This document shows positions 51,787 through 63,017 of a DNA stretch of 64,000 bases, in pieces. The notes beneath the pieces were generated by a model. It was not told where the DNA came from, did no database searches, and saw only the letters and a program-made list of their open reading frames with translations. Source of the DNA: Chimonanthus salicifolius (lineage: Eukaryota > Streptophyta > Magnoliopsida > Laurales > Calycanthaceae); contig CM023542.1 in assembly GCA_013350335.1 (NCBI GenBank), forward strand, positions 1,302,001 through 1,366,000, in the 5' to 3' direction. The number at the start of each line of letters is the position of its first letter. The first letter of the stretch is position 1. The position numbers were made by a program, and so were the translations under genes.

Positions 51787-54700
51787 TAAAAAGAAGTAAC
51801 AACATCCTGAAGCTCCATATATGAGAGCAATACAAGAGCCAAAAATACAAAAGACATTCACAGCAACAATCTTACACACCTCAAACCCCATACACCCACT
51901 AACAAGGCAAAAGCCTCCAACTGCAAAACCTCCACAATCGGCTCATGCCACTCCACCAGCTTTCACCAAGAAACCTACCACGCTATTCACTAAGTGCTTG
52001 ACATGTATTGGATGAACTACTCTACTTTGCATACCTTTTTGATATCCCTAACAATATAAATTAACCTCCAAGGTGGACACTTCTTACCACTAGCCCAGGC
52101 TATGGCATGAATGGAGTCCCCTTCAACAAGTAGGTTACCATTCTCATGCCTATTCCATGGACTAAGTGCTCTCCTTATCACTAGTAACTCTGCCTCATTA
52201 GATTCCTTTACCCCTATAGATTCAACAAAAAAAAAAATCCTTTATCGTCATAGACCACACCAACTATACTTGTCGGTCTGGGTTTACCTCTAGCCGCCCT
52301 ATCCACATTAAATTTATAAAAAGATAGCTCTAGTTTAACCCATGACTCCCTAGTGACACTTTCTTTTATTATCTTTCAGACACCCCTCCCAAGACAAAAG
52401 AAAGTCACTCATGGAGAGACCTTCAAATTCCTTGCACAAAGATAACCGACTAATCAAACTCCACTTAGGTTGTTCTAAAACCTCCCCCACCTCCATTTCG
52501 TTTCCCTCAAAAATCCTCTAATTTCATTCTTCCCATCCCAACCAAAAGACAACAACTGAATTAAGGATCCACTTGCCCTTAATTGGACCGCCCACACATT
52601 CAACCAATAAATCCCCTAATCCTTCATTAAAAACCCACATACACACCCATCAAGTCCAAAAACAAATCCAAAGCCTTCCTCAAGAATTGACAATAAAACA
52701 TCAAATGGTCAACAGTTTCCTCCTCAAACCCACATAAGACAGAACTCAACAAAGCTCCCTATAGTAAAATACCCATGTTTCTAAGATTACGCCTCACCAA
52801 AATCTTCCCTTTGAATCCTTAATCACAACCCAACAAAACACCTGTATCTATTGTTCCAAACTAAGGAACAAGTCGATCCGCTTCTGACCCCAATGCATAA
52901 ACCACTATCAACACTACCTCCATCAAAAATGCCCCATAATAGTCACCCATCCAAATCCATTGATCCTCCTCCTCCACACAAATTTAGGAATTAGAAAGAA
53001 AACTCACTAGTGATTCATACTCCCTCAAACTCCTCCTAAAACCAACTGACCATTGAATCCCACTACCTCATGGTACTCATTAACCAATGTGTTTCAATTC
53101 AATGCTACACTATGAAGTCTAGGAAAGACCTCCCTCAACTCTTTTTCCCCCAACCACTGATCTTTCCATAACTAGAACAACACCACTCTTAGATAACAAT
53201 TTGATATTGTTTCTAAATGCCTACTCAATCCCACTTTCACCACTGCCTAACCTAAAAATAGACCTCACCACAGCGAGCCCTCCCTTTGCCCCTTAGCTCC
53301 TAGTTTAAACCCTAAACCTTAAATGCAAATCCCCATTTGATCATATGAATTTTACAAGAGTATGTGAATACGAAAAAATACAGGAGCTGCGGCTCCCTAA
53401 GGAACCTTTTGTCTTCACATTCTTCCAAGGAAGTGATTGTGTACTAATATTATGAAAGGATTGGCTATGGATGTCTTTTGCACTTTATTTTTGAGTGGTT
53501 ACGAAATTTTATTAAAAGTAAAATAAAATAAAAACATGGAAAAGAACAAATATTATACAGTCCCCACAACTAGTTTTGCTTCTAAGAAAAATGCAGAAAG
53601 AAAGACTTGGCAACAAATGCTATCAGAGTCTGAAGTACATGTTTTAGAGAAAGGTAAAGGAATCAGAAACAGAAACGTGGAGTGAGGATTGAAAATATCC
53701 ACTAGTTCATAAAATGATAAATGCACACATGAATGCCTTAAAGAGAAAAATACCTTCTTAATGGACCTCGAGGAAAACCATCGAGATGATGGTGGCTGGT
53801 GATTTGTAGTTCCTGTATCATCAGTCATTACAGTTTAGCTACTTCAGAACTTACAAAATGAATAAAATAAGCATGATTGATAACCCAAACATAGTAAAGT
53901 ACGAGAAACTGCTTACCATTAAGATCAAGATCACTCATTTTCTCCGGAACCTTATTCCTCTGCAACTAATAAAAGCATTGAAAAAGATAAATAGGAGTAT
54001 AAAACCAAAACCAAAGTAGGCACACCGCATAAAACTGGAAGAAAGATAAATTGTGTACGCACATTGAACAGAACATCCAAACCTTCTATCACTGGAGGTT
54101 CCAAATTCTCTAAATCTGTGAAAACAGAATAAATATTTTTTTGTCCGGCGTAAAGATCATGATCAGAATTACCTATTAAAAAGTGAAAGGTATTTGCATA
54201 ATTCCTTTTATGCTACCAGCCCAAAACATGATCGAGCATTTTTTGTGGAAATATATATACGAAGAACAAAAGTAACCTGCAGTAGCAAGGGCTTGGTGAG
54301 AAATTTCCTTCCCTGCTTGAGCCAAAGCAATTAACTGTTCATTCCAAAAGGGTTAGTGGCAGTTGTGGTTTCCTTTCTTTTTAGCACACGGTATCTATGA
54401 GTGATGGGTTGTTACCTGCATTGCAGTAACGAACTCTTTGAAACCAAGAAACCCCTGTCGCTTCAAGTCTGCAATCGCCCAAACCTTCACACAACAATTC
54501 TTTTTCTAATTAGTTTGAATATACAAGAAAATCCCATCTCTTTATATCTACCATTCTATATGTTTGTAGGTCACCTGTTTGAGATCAGGGCGAGGGAGGT
54601 TGGACATGGCGAAGAAGTTGGTGGCATCATTTCCCGTGATTCTACCATCATTATCTGAAGAAGAAACAAAAGCAACGGAGAAGTCAGAAACAAGAGATTG

Positions 54701-54822
54701 TAAGAGAAGGAGAATAAGGAATTTGAGAGAGAGAGACCTGAATCTGCTAAGGAAAACCACTCCTGGTAAATCTTTTGATGCTGTTTGGAGCAGGAAGTGA
54801 TGGGAAGGGAGAAGGCATCCAT
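44250..54822 (-). CDS. EHD: EH-domain-containing ATPase (EHD1/EHD2-type)
   Basis: EHD proteins are dynamin-like ATPases that reshape endocytic and recycling membranes; plant members carry the EH domain at the N-terminus. Sixteen exons in gene order: 54822-54738, 54654-54575, 54484-54416, 54334-54277, 54115-54063, 53959-53917, 53812-53754, 51249-51136, 50991-50889, 50798-50749, 49852-49724, 49636-49385, 48417-48338, 48002-47876, 47406-47263, 44435-44250. They give 543 residues, the length of the Arabidopsis proteins. The EH domain has an EF-hand loop at 27-38 (DSDNDGRITGND). P-loop GQYSTGKT is at 202-209, DTPG at 290-293 and NKAD at 356-359; the chain ends in LLKNFRNPYE. The final exon lies 2.8 kb beyond exon 15. 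Long introns 7 and 15 contain retroelement debris, yet all junctions are canonical. Exon 9 must use the donor after TATCCAG to retain Tyr-Pro-Gly. Confidence 0.92.
44560..44660 (-). mobile_element. Possible LINE 3' tail in EHD intron 15
   Basis: The plus strand shows a T-run followed by 'aagtggtgacagaaccatat' and 'cattaataaaaagcaa'. Its complement has the TTTTTATTAATG..CACT + poly-A layout of plant LINE ends, like those at 44177 and 53492. No body remains. Confidence 0.4.
45128..45255 (-). mobile_element. tRNA-like SINE fragment in EHD intron 15
   Basis: On the minus strand: GTTGGCATGACGG (A-box-like), then GGTCTTGGGTTCAAGTC (B-box-like), then CACAAAAGGGCCACTCCC. It belongs to a different family from the copy at 9.3 kb. 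No flanking duplication was identified. Confidence 0.4.
45339..45821 (-). CDS. 160-codon open frame, retroelement gag-like fragment
   Basis: This uninterrupted frame begins MTRRDRLRSRQVRNSDWF and is rich in Arg, Ser and Gln, with a short helical segment (about residues 42-65, FDWLFESCVNLQREIAGLKN). A Ser-rich tail follows. I recognise no domain for certain. Composition and position inside a 2.8-kb intron next to repeats suggest the N-terminal part of an LTR-retrotransposon gag gene rather than a host gene. It ends in sequence without any retroviral-type zinc knuckle. It could also be a chance frame. Confidence 0.3.
   Translation of the reverse strand: MTRRDRLRSRQVRNSDWFHSSQSHHVRHAPEDDRVEFSKDCDRQFDWLFESCVNLQREIAGLKNQTSQHPSSSPSVRSRYSRYSSFEESLDDNSSQSSDESFYYHRHRARYVVRQPERRQRFVRFECIFKMLFIKKLGQLDLKSYDFQMPKVQRRKYGSF
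46635..46866 (+). repeat. 116-bp perfect tandem duplication
   Basis: The unit starting gttctaccggttggcactgc and ending ttgggctgaattaat occurs at 46635-46750 and again at 46751-46866, with no differences that I can see. It lies in intron 15 of the EHD gene. Lack of divergence means it is recent, or an assembly artefact. Confidence 0.9.
51641..51782. repeat. Duplicated LINE-tail junction with poly-T and (TA)n
   Basis: A 61-base unit, caccacaaactagcccatgc followed by atagatcc, T(10-12), gagaaagagacaa and TA repeats, starts at 51641 and again at 51702. On the minus strand each copy is a LINE 3' end (TTGTCTCTTTCTC + poly-A) followed by the same flanking sequence, so the flank may be a target-site duplication. 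Confidence 0.75.
51783..53300 (-). mobile_element. L1-type LINE relic in EHD intron 7
   Basis: Minus-strand translation shows a zinc-binding region (FCLMWV then EETVDHLMFYCQFLRK) at about 52780-52640. Farther on is an RNase-H-like region at about 52330-52000 (FYKFNVDRAARGKP, VGVVYDDKG, ESNEAELLVIRRAL, VEGDSIHAIAWASG). This order fits the C-terminal half of plant L1 ORF2. Frameshifts and stops interrupt it. It has the same orientation as the EHD gene, and its poly-A end is at 51710-51735. Confidence 0.72.
53490..53535 (-). mobile_element. Isolated LINE 3' tail in EHD intron 7
   Basis: The plus strand reads ttgagtggttacgaaattttattaaaag. The complement TTTTAATAAAATTTCGTAAC..CTCAA is a common plant L1 3' end. 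It is probably a severely truncated insertion. Confidence 0.4.
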
Positions 54823-57420
54823 CGCCGGAGTAAGGGATGCAGAGAAGGATCGGACTTTCTTTCTTTTTGAATTTTTCCAAAAACGAAGAGGGGGAAAAGG
54901 GACTCAAGTTTTTAAGTTTAAAACAAACTCGCGGTCACGAAGTGAAATTTGAATAAAACGGCGCGCAATGTGCGTCATAATCGAACTCGACTCTCACTAA
55001 ATCGTCCAATTATAATTTCAATATAATAATTAATTGAGTTTATAAGATTAGACTTACAAGTTTTGGATTTGCCTCCTTTTAGACTAATTTGATGAAGAAA
55101 TTAAACAAATAAATGGAGAAAAAGAGAAGGAAGAAGATGAAGAATGAGGATTGATAGAAAATGTCTTTAAGTTAAATACCTCTTCTGAATATATTTTTTA
55201 GCTTTGATATTTGTCATAATTCATGCTCTAAATCAGCGTCACAAATATTATTTTTGAGATATTAACGATAACGGATAATATCATAATATTTTCAAATTCT
55301 CAAGTTGTAATCAATAAATTATTGATAAAAACTCGTAGAAAATATGAATATAATAAAATAGAATAAATGCAAAAAATTATTCTCAATGTTTCGTTTTGTT
55401 GAGAGCTTTCAATCATCCAGAACAGAGTCAAACACAACTATTTGAGGATATTGGAGTCATAACTTGACTCTAGAGATTATATGTTCCTTTTCCATATATT
55501 AAAGTAAGGCCATTTAACTTTTTTTTTTTGATAATTCCGCCAAACTATTTTACTTGCCATTTGAAAAACTAAACAAATAATAATAATTATTATTATAATA
55601 ATAAATTCTAAATGATTGACTGATTATTCCCTGATTTGAGTGTGATAAGGCTTGTAAAAAATTCTAGCAGCTCCCTCTTGTAGTGGATGGACTGTAAATA
55701 AAAGCATTGTACACTGCGACTGGTTGGAGAGAAAAAGAGGAATAAAAAATGAAGTATGATTGTTAGATCATTGTGTATTAAAAACTTTTGATTTTTGTCA
55801 TAGCCTATGGCCTTAATCTCTATATATATATTTATGGGCCAACGATTCTTACACGGACAATTTGTGTATACAGACACAGGATTTTACCGTGATGTCCCAA
55901 TTTGCCCTTCACCTACCATATTGAAGAAAAAAAAAATGTTAAGATTTATGAACAATGCAATCGGCTCTCCGAAATTGTAAGTCGACTTGCCAAAATTCAT
56001 GAACAGTGCAAATTGTCTAGTCAAAATTGCAAGTCGGCTCGCTAAAATTCATAAACAGTGCAAAATTGGCTCTCCAAAATTGCTAGTCGACTCGCCAAAA
56101 TTTATGAACTGTGCAAAATGACTGTCCGAAATTACAAGTCGGTTTGCCAAAATTCATAAACAGTGCAATTCGGCTCTCCAAAATTGCAAGTCGGCTCGTT
56201 AAATTGCAAATCGACTTGCCAAAATTCATGAACAATGCAATTCGCCTCTCCAAAATTTCAAATCGTCCAACCGAAATTCACATAAATAGTAAAAATCAAC
56301 CTATTGGAATTTTACTGTTTATGTGAAGGGTAAAATCGACAATAAAATAAAACCCGCGTAGCTAAAAACAAAATTCCTGTGGAAGGATCGCTGGCCATAT
56401 TTATACCCATATTTTTTCTCACCTAAATGTGAAAGTGGCTCTCCACATAAGGATACAAAAGAGGAAATAACTTCTCAAGGAACTTTGGGTCATCAAAGCC
56501 TGAGTCAAACACAACTAGTTGAGACTCTTTAGCCATAACTTGTTAGGCTCACATGGTCTCAGACGTTACTTGATATCTAATATTTAAATGTGATTTCTTG
56601 TATTTATAAAATTAATCTCACCTCTAATATGTTGAAAAAGAGCAAATTCTGCATGATATTTTTTCAAAGCTAATCAGACTCTAATGTCAGATTTATGACT
56701 AAAATTTCATTCATCATTGGCCGTCCATACAATCTCACCATCAATTGAAGATAATGAGAGACTATGTCTTTAATTTCTTTCCAATTTTTGGCAAAAGTTG
56801 AGGTAAAGGGTGGAGGGAGGGCCCATTGATTCCACATAATTTTGGTGTACTATAATAAATTCCTCTGTAAAAATCACTTCCGCTGTCAAATCCAAATCCC
56901 TGTATTAGGTGAAGAGAGACCTTTCATCAAATAATATCTAAGTATAATAATAGATTTTGATACCTGTATTTCTATTTTATTCATTATATTTAAATAAAAA
57001 GTTCATTGATATTTTACTACGGCGCCAATATATCTAAGTTTATTATACTGTGTAACTAAGTTATTTTATATTTTTTTTTTGCCGAACCATATTATATCTA
57101 ACCCACTAAAGTTATATTTTAATATTTTTTTCACAAATCTAGTATTATATTTAGATATTATTTTATCTAAAAATATATATATCCTGGCACTTTATAACTC
57201 TTTTAAAAGATAAAAGAATTTAACAAATAATTAATTTAGTGCTTTACTAAATTATTTCTTTAAAAAATTAAATAAAAGTATCCATGGAAACGGATTTCTT
57301 TTTCTCCTTTTCTTTTGCCGAAGGAAAAGTAAGGATTCTTTCTCATCCAAAACACGTCCAGAGTGAAGAGGCGTAAGAGATCGTTGAATTAGCAGAGGCA
57401 GTTGATTGCATCTGGATTGA
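54823..57420. other. Divergent intergenic region between EHD and EAR-motif genes
   Basis: The two genes start away from each other. Near the EHD start there is a GC-rich patch (aaaacggcgcgcaatg, about 54955). The middle is AT-rich with (AAT)n near 55580, and a minisatellite lies at 55944-56290. No protein gene was recognised; the frame at 56111-56326 is a product of the minisatellite. Confidence 0.6.
55944..56290 (+). repeat. Minisatellite, unit about 52 bp, six to seven copies
   Basis: Copies of the form 'atttatgaacagtgcaa..ggctctccaaaattgcaagtcggctcgccaaa' start at about 55944, 55995, 56047, 56100, 56152, a partial at about 56204, and 56224. The spacing is 51-53 bases until the last. Units differ by roughly one base in eight, so the array is old. 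Confidence 0.85.
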
Positions 57421-60400
57421 ATGGAGGGAGTCGGAGCACGGACAGGAAGGTCCTCAACACGCTACGGTCCGGCTGCCGTTTTCAGTGGGCCCGTACGAAA
57501 ATGGAAGAAGACCTGGGTTCAAACTCAGCCTCCTTCTTCTCTTTCCTCCAACAGAACCAAAGACGCCTCCCAACATCTCCTCCTCTACAAGTGGACCCCC
57601 ATCACTCCAAATTCCTCCGATGCCAACGCAGCCGACAACCAACAACAACCGCCTCCTCCTTCTCACCGCAAGTTCCGTTACGTTCCCGTACGTTGTCTTC
57701 TGCCTATGCCCATCCTCTTTTTTTTTTTTTTTTTCTGAACTGAAATTGAATTTATTTGGTTGTTTTGGAGTGCATTTCTGTGATTTGGGGTTTTAGAGTT
57801 TAGGGTTTTTTAAATTAGTGTTATTGATGCGAGAAATAAATCGGTTCAAATTTGAGTTGTTTTAAGCTTAATCGGTTCTTGATATGGCCCTTTTGCTTAA
57901 TGGGGTGCTGGGGAAGGGACTGCATAATTGGGGCTGTAATTGCTTTGCCCCATTATGTTTTGAGTCTGTGTAGTGTTTTGATTTTGGGGTTGTTTATAGG
58001 CAGAATGATGCTTCCTGAGATGCAGTATTTTCGAGCTTACTGCATTTTCCATGTCAGTTTTCATTTGATAACGAAGTTGGGAACAAGACTGTATGACCGG
58101 AGCCCTAGTTGTTTTGTATCAGGGTTTTGGTTTGGGTTTAGTGTTGTATTTGATGAGTGATTGGCCAGAAAAAGTAGGACTTCTGATGACTGTTGGATTT
58201 GGGTATAGCTTTTTCCTTCAGTTCCACACATGTGGAATGGATTGTGTAATCAGGGTCTTGAATTTCAATCTTCTGAGTTTGTACATGATTTTTGGGGGTG
58301 GTGGATACCAAAGTAAAATAGGATTTGACATTTTAAGTGAAAGTAAGTTATTCTTTTAGGTTACATTTGTTTTGCATAGTTCCTTTTAGGAAATTGTTTT
58401 CTGAACTGGCAGCTTCACATTGCAATTGGCTGCACATATTTTGTGTAATCAGGGTCTTGGATTTCTATCTTTTGAGTACGTACATGATTCAAGATTGGGG
58501 ATGGTGGATACCAAAGTAAAATAGGATTTGTGGCATTTTAAGAGAAAGTAAGTCATTCTTTTAGGTTACATTTATTTTGCACAGTTCCTTCTGGGAACTT
58601 GTTTTTTGAAGTGGCAGCTTCTCATGAAAGTGGTTGCTTCTTCCTCTTTCTTGTTATTTAAAGACCTCCCCATTGGATAAGAGCTTTATGATAATTTTAA
58701 CTTCTACATAAAGAGGGAATGTGAAGAAGAACAGTAGATTTATGATAATTTTAGCGTAGTCTCATTGTGAGATTAGTCCTCATTTTATAGAAAAATCATA
58801 ATAAAGGAAATTACAATCTTTAATATGGTAAACCCTTCTTGATTAGGGATCTATAATTGACAAATCTAGGGAATATTGTTGACCAAATCTAAATGAATCT
58901 AGGCAGATCCTCTGTTCATTTCAACTTCCTATAATGTTGTAGTGGTCCAGACATCCTCATAGTTTACAATAATCTACAACAACACTCCTCAAGCTAAGGC
59001 ATTGGTGTCTATCATACCCAACTTGCTAATAGCTTGAGATAGTTGCGATTTGGAGATGGCTTTTGTTAGCCTACTAACATCTTCTACATAAATATAAAAG
59101 GGATAGTTCGTAATTGTCCATCAAATGAATTACAACAGTTGAATGAAGAGATGGTTGTGGTTCACTCTCATTGTGCTGTGTTTATGTTATTATTTTCTTT
59201 GAGGTTGATCGTTATGGGTTGGACCTTGCATGATTAAGTGGGATGGATAGAGGAGTACATGGATTAAAGGATTTAAGGGAACTCCTTGATTCAATCATCA
59301 TAATTTTGTCTATGGACCTTGAAAAATCAATGGTGTTTATTAGTAAAATTTTCCAGGTCCAAAATCATAAGATGAGATTCAAAATTTACCCACCTATTGC
59401 AATGTGATTGCATATCCCAACTAAATATGTTTGATCACATATTTTGTTGTTTACCATTAGTCACTTTACAATCCAACATGTTATTTTTCTCTCTCCTCTA
59501 TGTTTTCGAAGGTCGTCCTCTCCACCTAGTGCTTTCGATCCGTAACCTCTCAACTTTACGCATTGGGGTTGTATTTGGTCTTCTACTAACATAACCAAGC
59601 CACCTCAAATGAGTTTATGTCAATTTGTCATATGTTGGAGCCATCTTTATACTATCTTTAATGTGTTTGTTTCTAATTCTATCATTTAGGTTTAAACCAC
59701 TCATCCAAAGCATACGCATCTTTGTTGTTTTGACTCAAATTTTTTTTTTTTATTGCCCAACACTCTGCTAATATCTAATAATTGTTTGATGAAATTGTCC
59801 TTTTAGGCGAAAAGGGATTCTTTTATCACACAAGACCCCACTAACTTGTCTACATTTTACTCTCTCCGCTCCTATCTTATTTGTTATATTTAAGTCGAAA
59901 CCTCCTTGAGATTCTACCATAGAGCCCTAGTATCTAAACTTATGACATGTTCAACTAAGCCATTTTCTATTTTTATCAGGTTACTCCCATTATTGTCAAG
60001 CCCACTAAAGTTTCATTCCTTGTATTTTGTTTTAGTTCTAACTTTCAAGCCATTTGACTCCAACGTTCTCCTCCACAAATATAGCTTTGCATTGTGTTGT
60101 TGTTTCGTCTCACTAATTAATACCATTTTATTTACAAAAAACACACACTATGGCACTTTATCTTGGATTACTGATGTTAAGTCATCCATTATTAGCACAA
60201 ACAAGTATAGGCTTAAACTAGATCCTTGATGGAGTCTTACTCCAACAAGAAACTCCATTGTCTTATCATAAATAGTTTTAACGATAGTGGTTGCACTCTC
60301 GTACATATCTTGAATAGTCTCAACATAGTCGTTGGGGACATTTATTTCTTAAGGCTCTCCAAATTAGTTTTCTTGGTACTCTAACAGAGGCTTTTTCTAA

Positions 60401-63017
60401 GTCAATAAAAGTTGTATAAAAGTTCTTCCTCTTCTCCTTGAATGTCTCTATAAGTTTTCTTAGAATAAAAATAGCTTATGTTGTTGACCTACTCGGCGTA
60501 AACCAAATTGATTTTAAGATATATTTGACTCTTGTTTTAGGCGACCCTCTATTACCCTTTCCCTAACTTTCATTGTGTGATTAATGAGTTTGATCGTTCG
60601 GTAATTAGCACAACTTTAAAAATCTCTCTTGTTTTTATATAGGGACTATTGTGCTTTTGCACCACTCATTAGACATCATTTTTTATGTTTAAATTTTATT
60701 GAATAATCGGATCAACCAACACACTCCACTTTCACATAAAGTAGTCTAAACTTCAATTGAGATGCCAACTGGTCCTAGCGCTCTATTCTCTTCTTCATCT
60801 TTTTCAAGGCTTGATTTAATTTTGTTTATGTTATTTTGTTCACCATCTTCTTATTTGCATTTCCTTCCATATTACTTCCATCTTCAATGTGAGTGTTCAG
60901 TAAGTCTTTAACTTGTATATGATGCCTATAAAATTTCTTTAGATTGGGTAAGAGAAGCTATGTTTTTAGGGCCTCTAAAATTTCACGTTTATTTAATGAT
61001 GGAAATTCATTTGGTTAGATTAATGGGCTTTAAAAGTTAATTCAATGTCGAATTGGTAAAGGGTGTAATTCATGGAGGGTAGGTAGCAGTGCGCATGAGA
61101 TGGGGGGTGGAATAATGGATGCATTGGATCCATTAGTCGGCCCCAAAATCCAAATTTTGCACCAAAATAAAATTTAAATTCGTTTGTAATTTGGCTGAAA
61201 AAGTTGAAAGATGTTGTAAGCCATGGTGTATGGAAGAATGCATATATATGTATATTCACCTAGGTGGTGTTGCACATGCACAACACTGCCCAGGTGAGCT
61301 CGTAGGGCCCACATGTAGTGGGGCCAACGGGTGGAGTAGGGTCTATTTGAAGGGTATTTTTCATAAAAAACCAAGTCCATTGAATTTCAAAAGCTATGAT
61401 TTTTAATGGTCCCAATATCAAAATGGAGGTAATTTTTAATGGATTTTAATGTTGAACAGTGGCATCAACTCAAAATGGGTTCAAATTAAGTAGGGATCCA
61501 ACTCACGGAGTAGGGTAAGGTGTGAGGGGGGTAAGGGGTGTAAGTGGGGCCTAGATGTGTCCCATTTGGGTTTTTTTACCCATGGGAAACCTACACACAC
61601 ACAAATACCTCATTAGCTCTTTGTCAAATGGGCCCATCATTGCCCCTTTCATCCCTCACACACCTCTACTTCTCATGAATTGTATTTTAATCAATTTGAC
61701 CCATTCTTAGATAATCTCACTTTTGAATTTGGATTGAAAAATTATTTGAATGTGATCCAAATTTTGGTTCCTAAAACCATGTCTTCAATTATCTAATTGA
61801 GGTGATATTTGCCTAGAAGTTGGCACCCTATTTTAAGCAGATCTTTTCAACCAATCTTTCCGTATAGGCCCAAGTGGGACCACATGGGGTTGCAAATGAA
61901 GATGTGCGCATACTATTCAAACAGAAGACTTTTTCAGCCAGTCCATTCATATGGACCCAGTTGTACCCAACATTGGGGTTCACAAATGGGAGTGCGTATG
62001 GGTTATTGTAATATGGATAGATAAATAGATCTGTATTGGTAGCACATTAATGAGCTCATGATCATCTTCGTCATCATCTGGGATTGGCATTTGTAGTTGG
62101 ATTCAGTGATGATGATGATTCATTAATCATTTCTTCACCTAGTTCTTTATCAGAGGATAAGTATTTAGTTACTTGAAATGCAGGTTTCTTTGATTGAAGA
62201 GAAGGAAGAGGCAAAGGAAGATGAGGAAACCAACCCAAATGCTGATCAATCTCCGGTGGAAAACAATAGTGGTGATGCTATTGAGGGAAAACCTGATACT
62301 TATGATGTGCCAATGGAAGATAGTCAGGTAATTCTCAAACCATGCTTTTTATCTAGGGATTATTCATCTGTGGTGCTCATACTATACTGTATATTGAGGG
62401 ATTATTTACATGATGATCATGAAAAAGCCAGCTCTACACTGGCAGGACACCTCTCAGTATTATAAGCTGTTCATGGCCCTATGATGAATCAATTGTATGG
62501 CCAAATATTTTCCATTTGGTTTGCCATTGTTGTCTGGCAAATGAATGGTTACAGGCATACAATCAATTTCACATTTAATGGAAGCCAGTTGGGGTTACAA
62601 ATAAGAAGAAATGAGAAATAATTTTCTTGATGAATCATTTCGTTCTTGGTATCATCTGAGATTAAAATCTAAAAGTAAAATCTCTGGTTTGATTGCATGG
62701 TAGTCATTCAGTAATTTTCCTTGTAAGTATATGCATGGATGGTAAAGACCAGAAGGCTGCTTTTGATGAATGTCAAAATCCGATCATGGGTGCTGAACCC
62801 CATATGGATGGGATTAATGGCTTCTACAATTGGTGACAATGACTACGAGTGTAACCATATGGCCGTTGTTGCATTGCAGGCTTCTGACCAGGATCGACCT
62901 GCTATGCACGAACCGAGAGAAGGCAATTTGGATCTGAACTTGGGCTGGAAGGCCCATAATAGAGATAACATTGCTGATCATATAATGTTAGACCAGAACA
63001 TGGGTTGGACAGGATGA
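57421..63017 (+). CDS. Plant-specific EAR-motif protein of unknown function
   Basis: Three exons (57421-57687, 62184-62327, 62880-63017) join in phase to 182 residues. The N-terminus (GRSSTRYGPAAVFSGPVRKW) and the segments LLLYKWTPI (54-62) and KFRYVPVSLIEE (across the first junction) belong to a conserved plant family that I recognise but cannot name by function. The middle is acidic (EEKEEAKEDEE). Near the C-terminus, LDLNLGWKA contains an LxLxL EAR repression motif (LDLNL), which in plants recruits TOPLESS-type corepressors, so a nuclear regulatory role is plausible but inferred. There is no DNA-binding domain. Intron 1 is about 4.5 kb and holds a copia 3' end, an RTE relic and a local duplication. 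The ATG at 57421 is the first in frame, and the frame closes at TGA 63015-63017. Confidence 0.82.
58243..58625 (+). repeat. Diverged local duplication, period 199 bp, in EAR-gene intron 1
   Basis: 'tgtgtaatcagggtcttg' opens both copies (58243 and 58442), and the shared text runs through 'ggtggataccaaagtaaaat', 'ttcttttaggttacattt' and 'agttcctt' to 'ggcagcttc'. Copies differ by small indels and about one base in ten. Confidence 0.8.
58690..59170 (-). mobile_element. Ty1-copia 3' end with LTR in EAR-gene intron 1
   Basis: Minus-strand translation ends with SKLGMIDTNA, the C-terminus of copia Pol, followed by GAGGAG and then TGTTGTTGTAG, i.e. polypurine tract and LTR start at 58984. A matching LTR end (TTCTTCACA) would fall near 58722, giving an LTR of about 263 bases. 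The internal part upstream is missing or diverged. Confidence 0.6.
59420..60960 (-). mobile_element. RTE-clade LINE reverse-transcriptase relic in EAR-gene intron 1
   Basis: Minus-strand frames show, in order, 'MSGAKAQ', YKNKRDF, SCANYRTIKLINHTMKVRER, VIEGRLKQ, 'NQFGLRRV', 'TIYDKTMEFLVGVRLHQGSS', 'LFVLIMDDLTSVIQDKVP', the 'FVNKMVLI' block, and LYLWRRTLESNGLKV. This follows plant RTE Pol block by block. The catalytic FADD is FVNK, and stops are frequent, so the copy is dead. It is antisense to the host gene. Confidence 0.75.
61300..61560. repeat. Dispersed repeat copy shared with 9.1 kb and 31.1 kb
   Basis: 'tagggcccaca', 'aaaagctatga', 'ttttaatggattttaatg' and 'ctcaaaatgggttcaaat' occur in the same order near 9105-9290, and the last part also near 31125-31200. 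Family and ends are unknown. Confidence 0.5.

Noticed and set aside
57402..57796. Two further frames over exon 1 of the EAR gene and one on the opposite strand
   Set aside because: Shadow frames of a GC-richer exon; only the 57421 frame has conserved family sequence and splices in phase.
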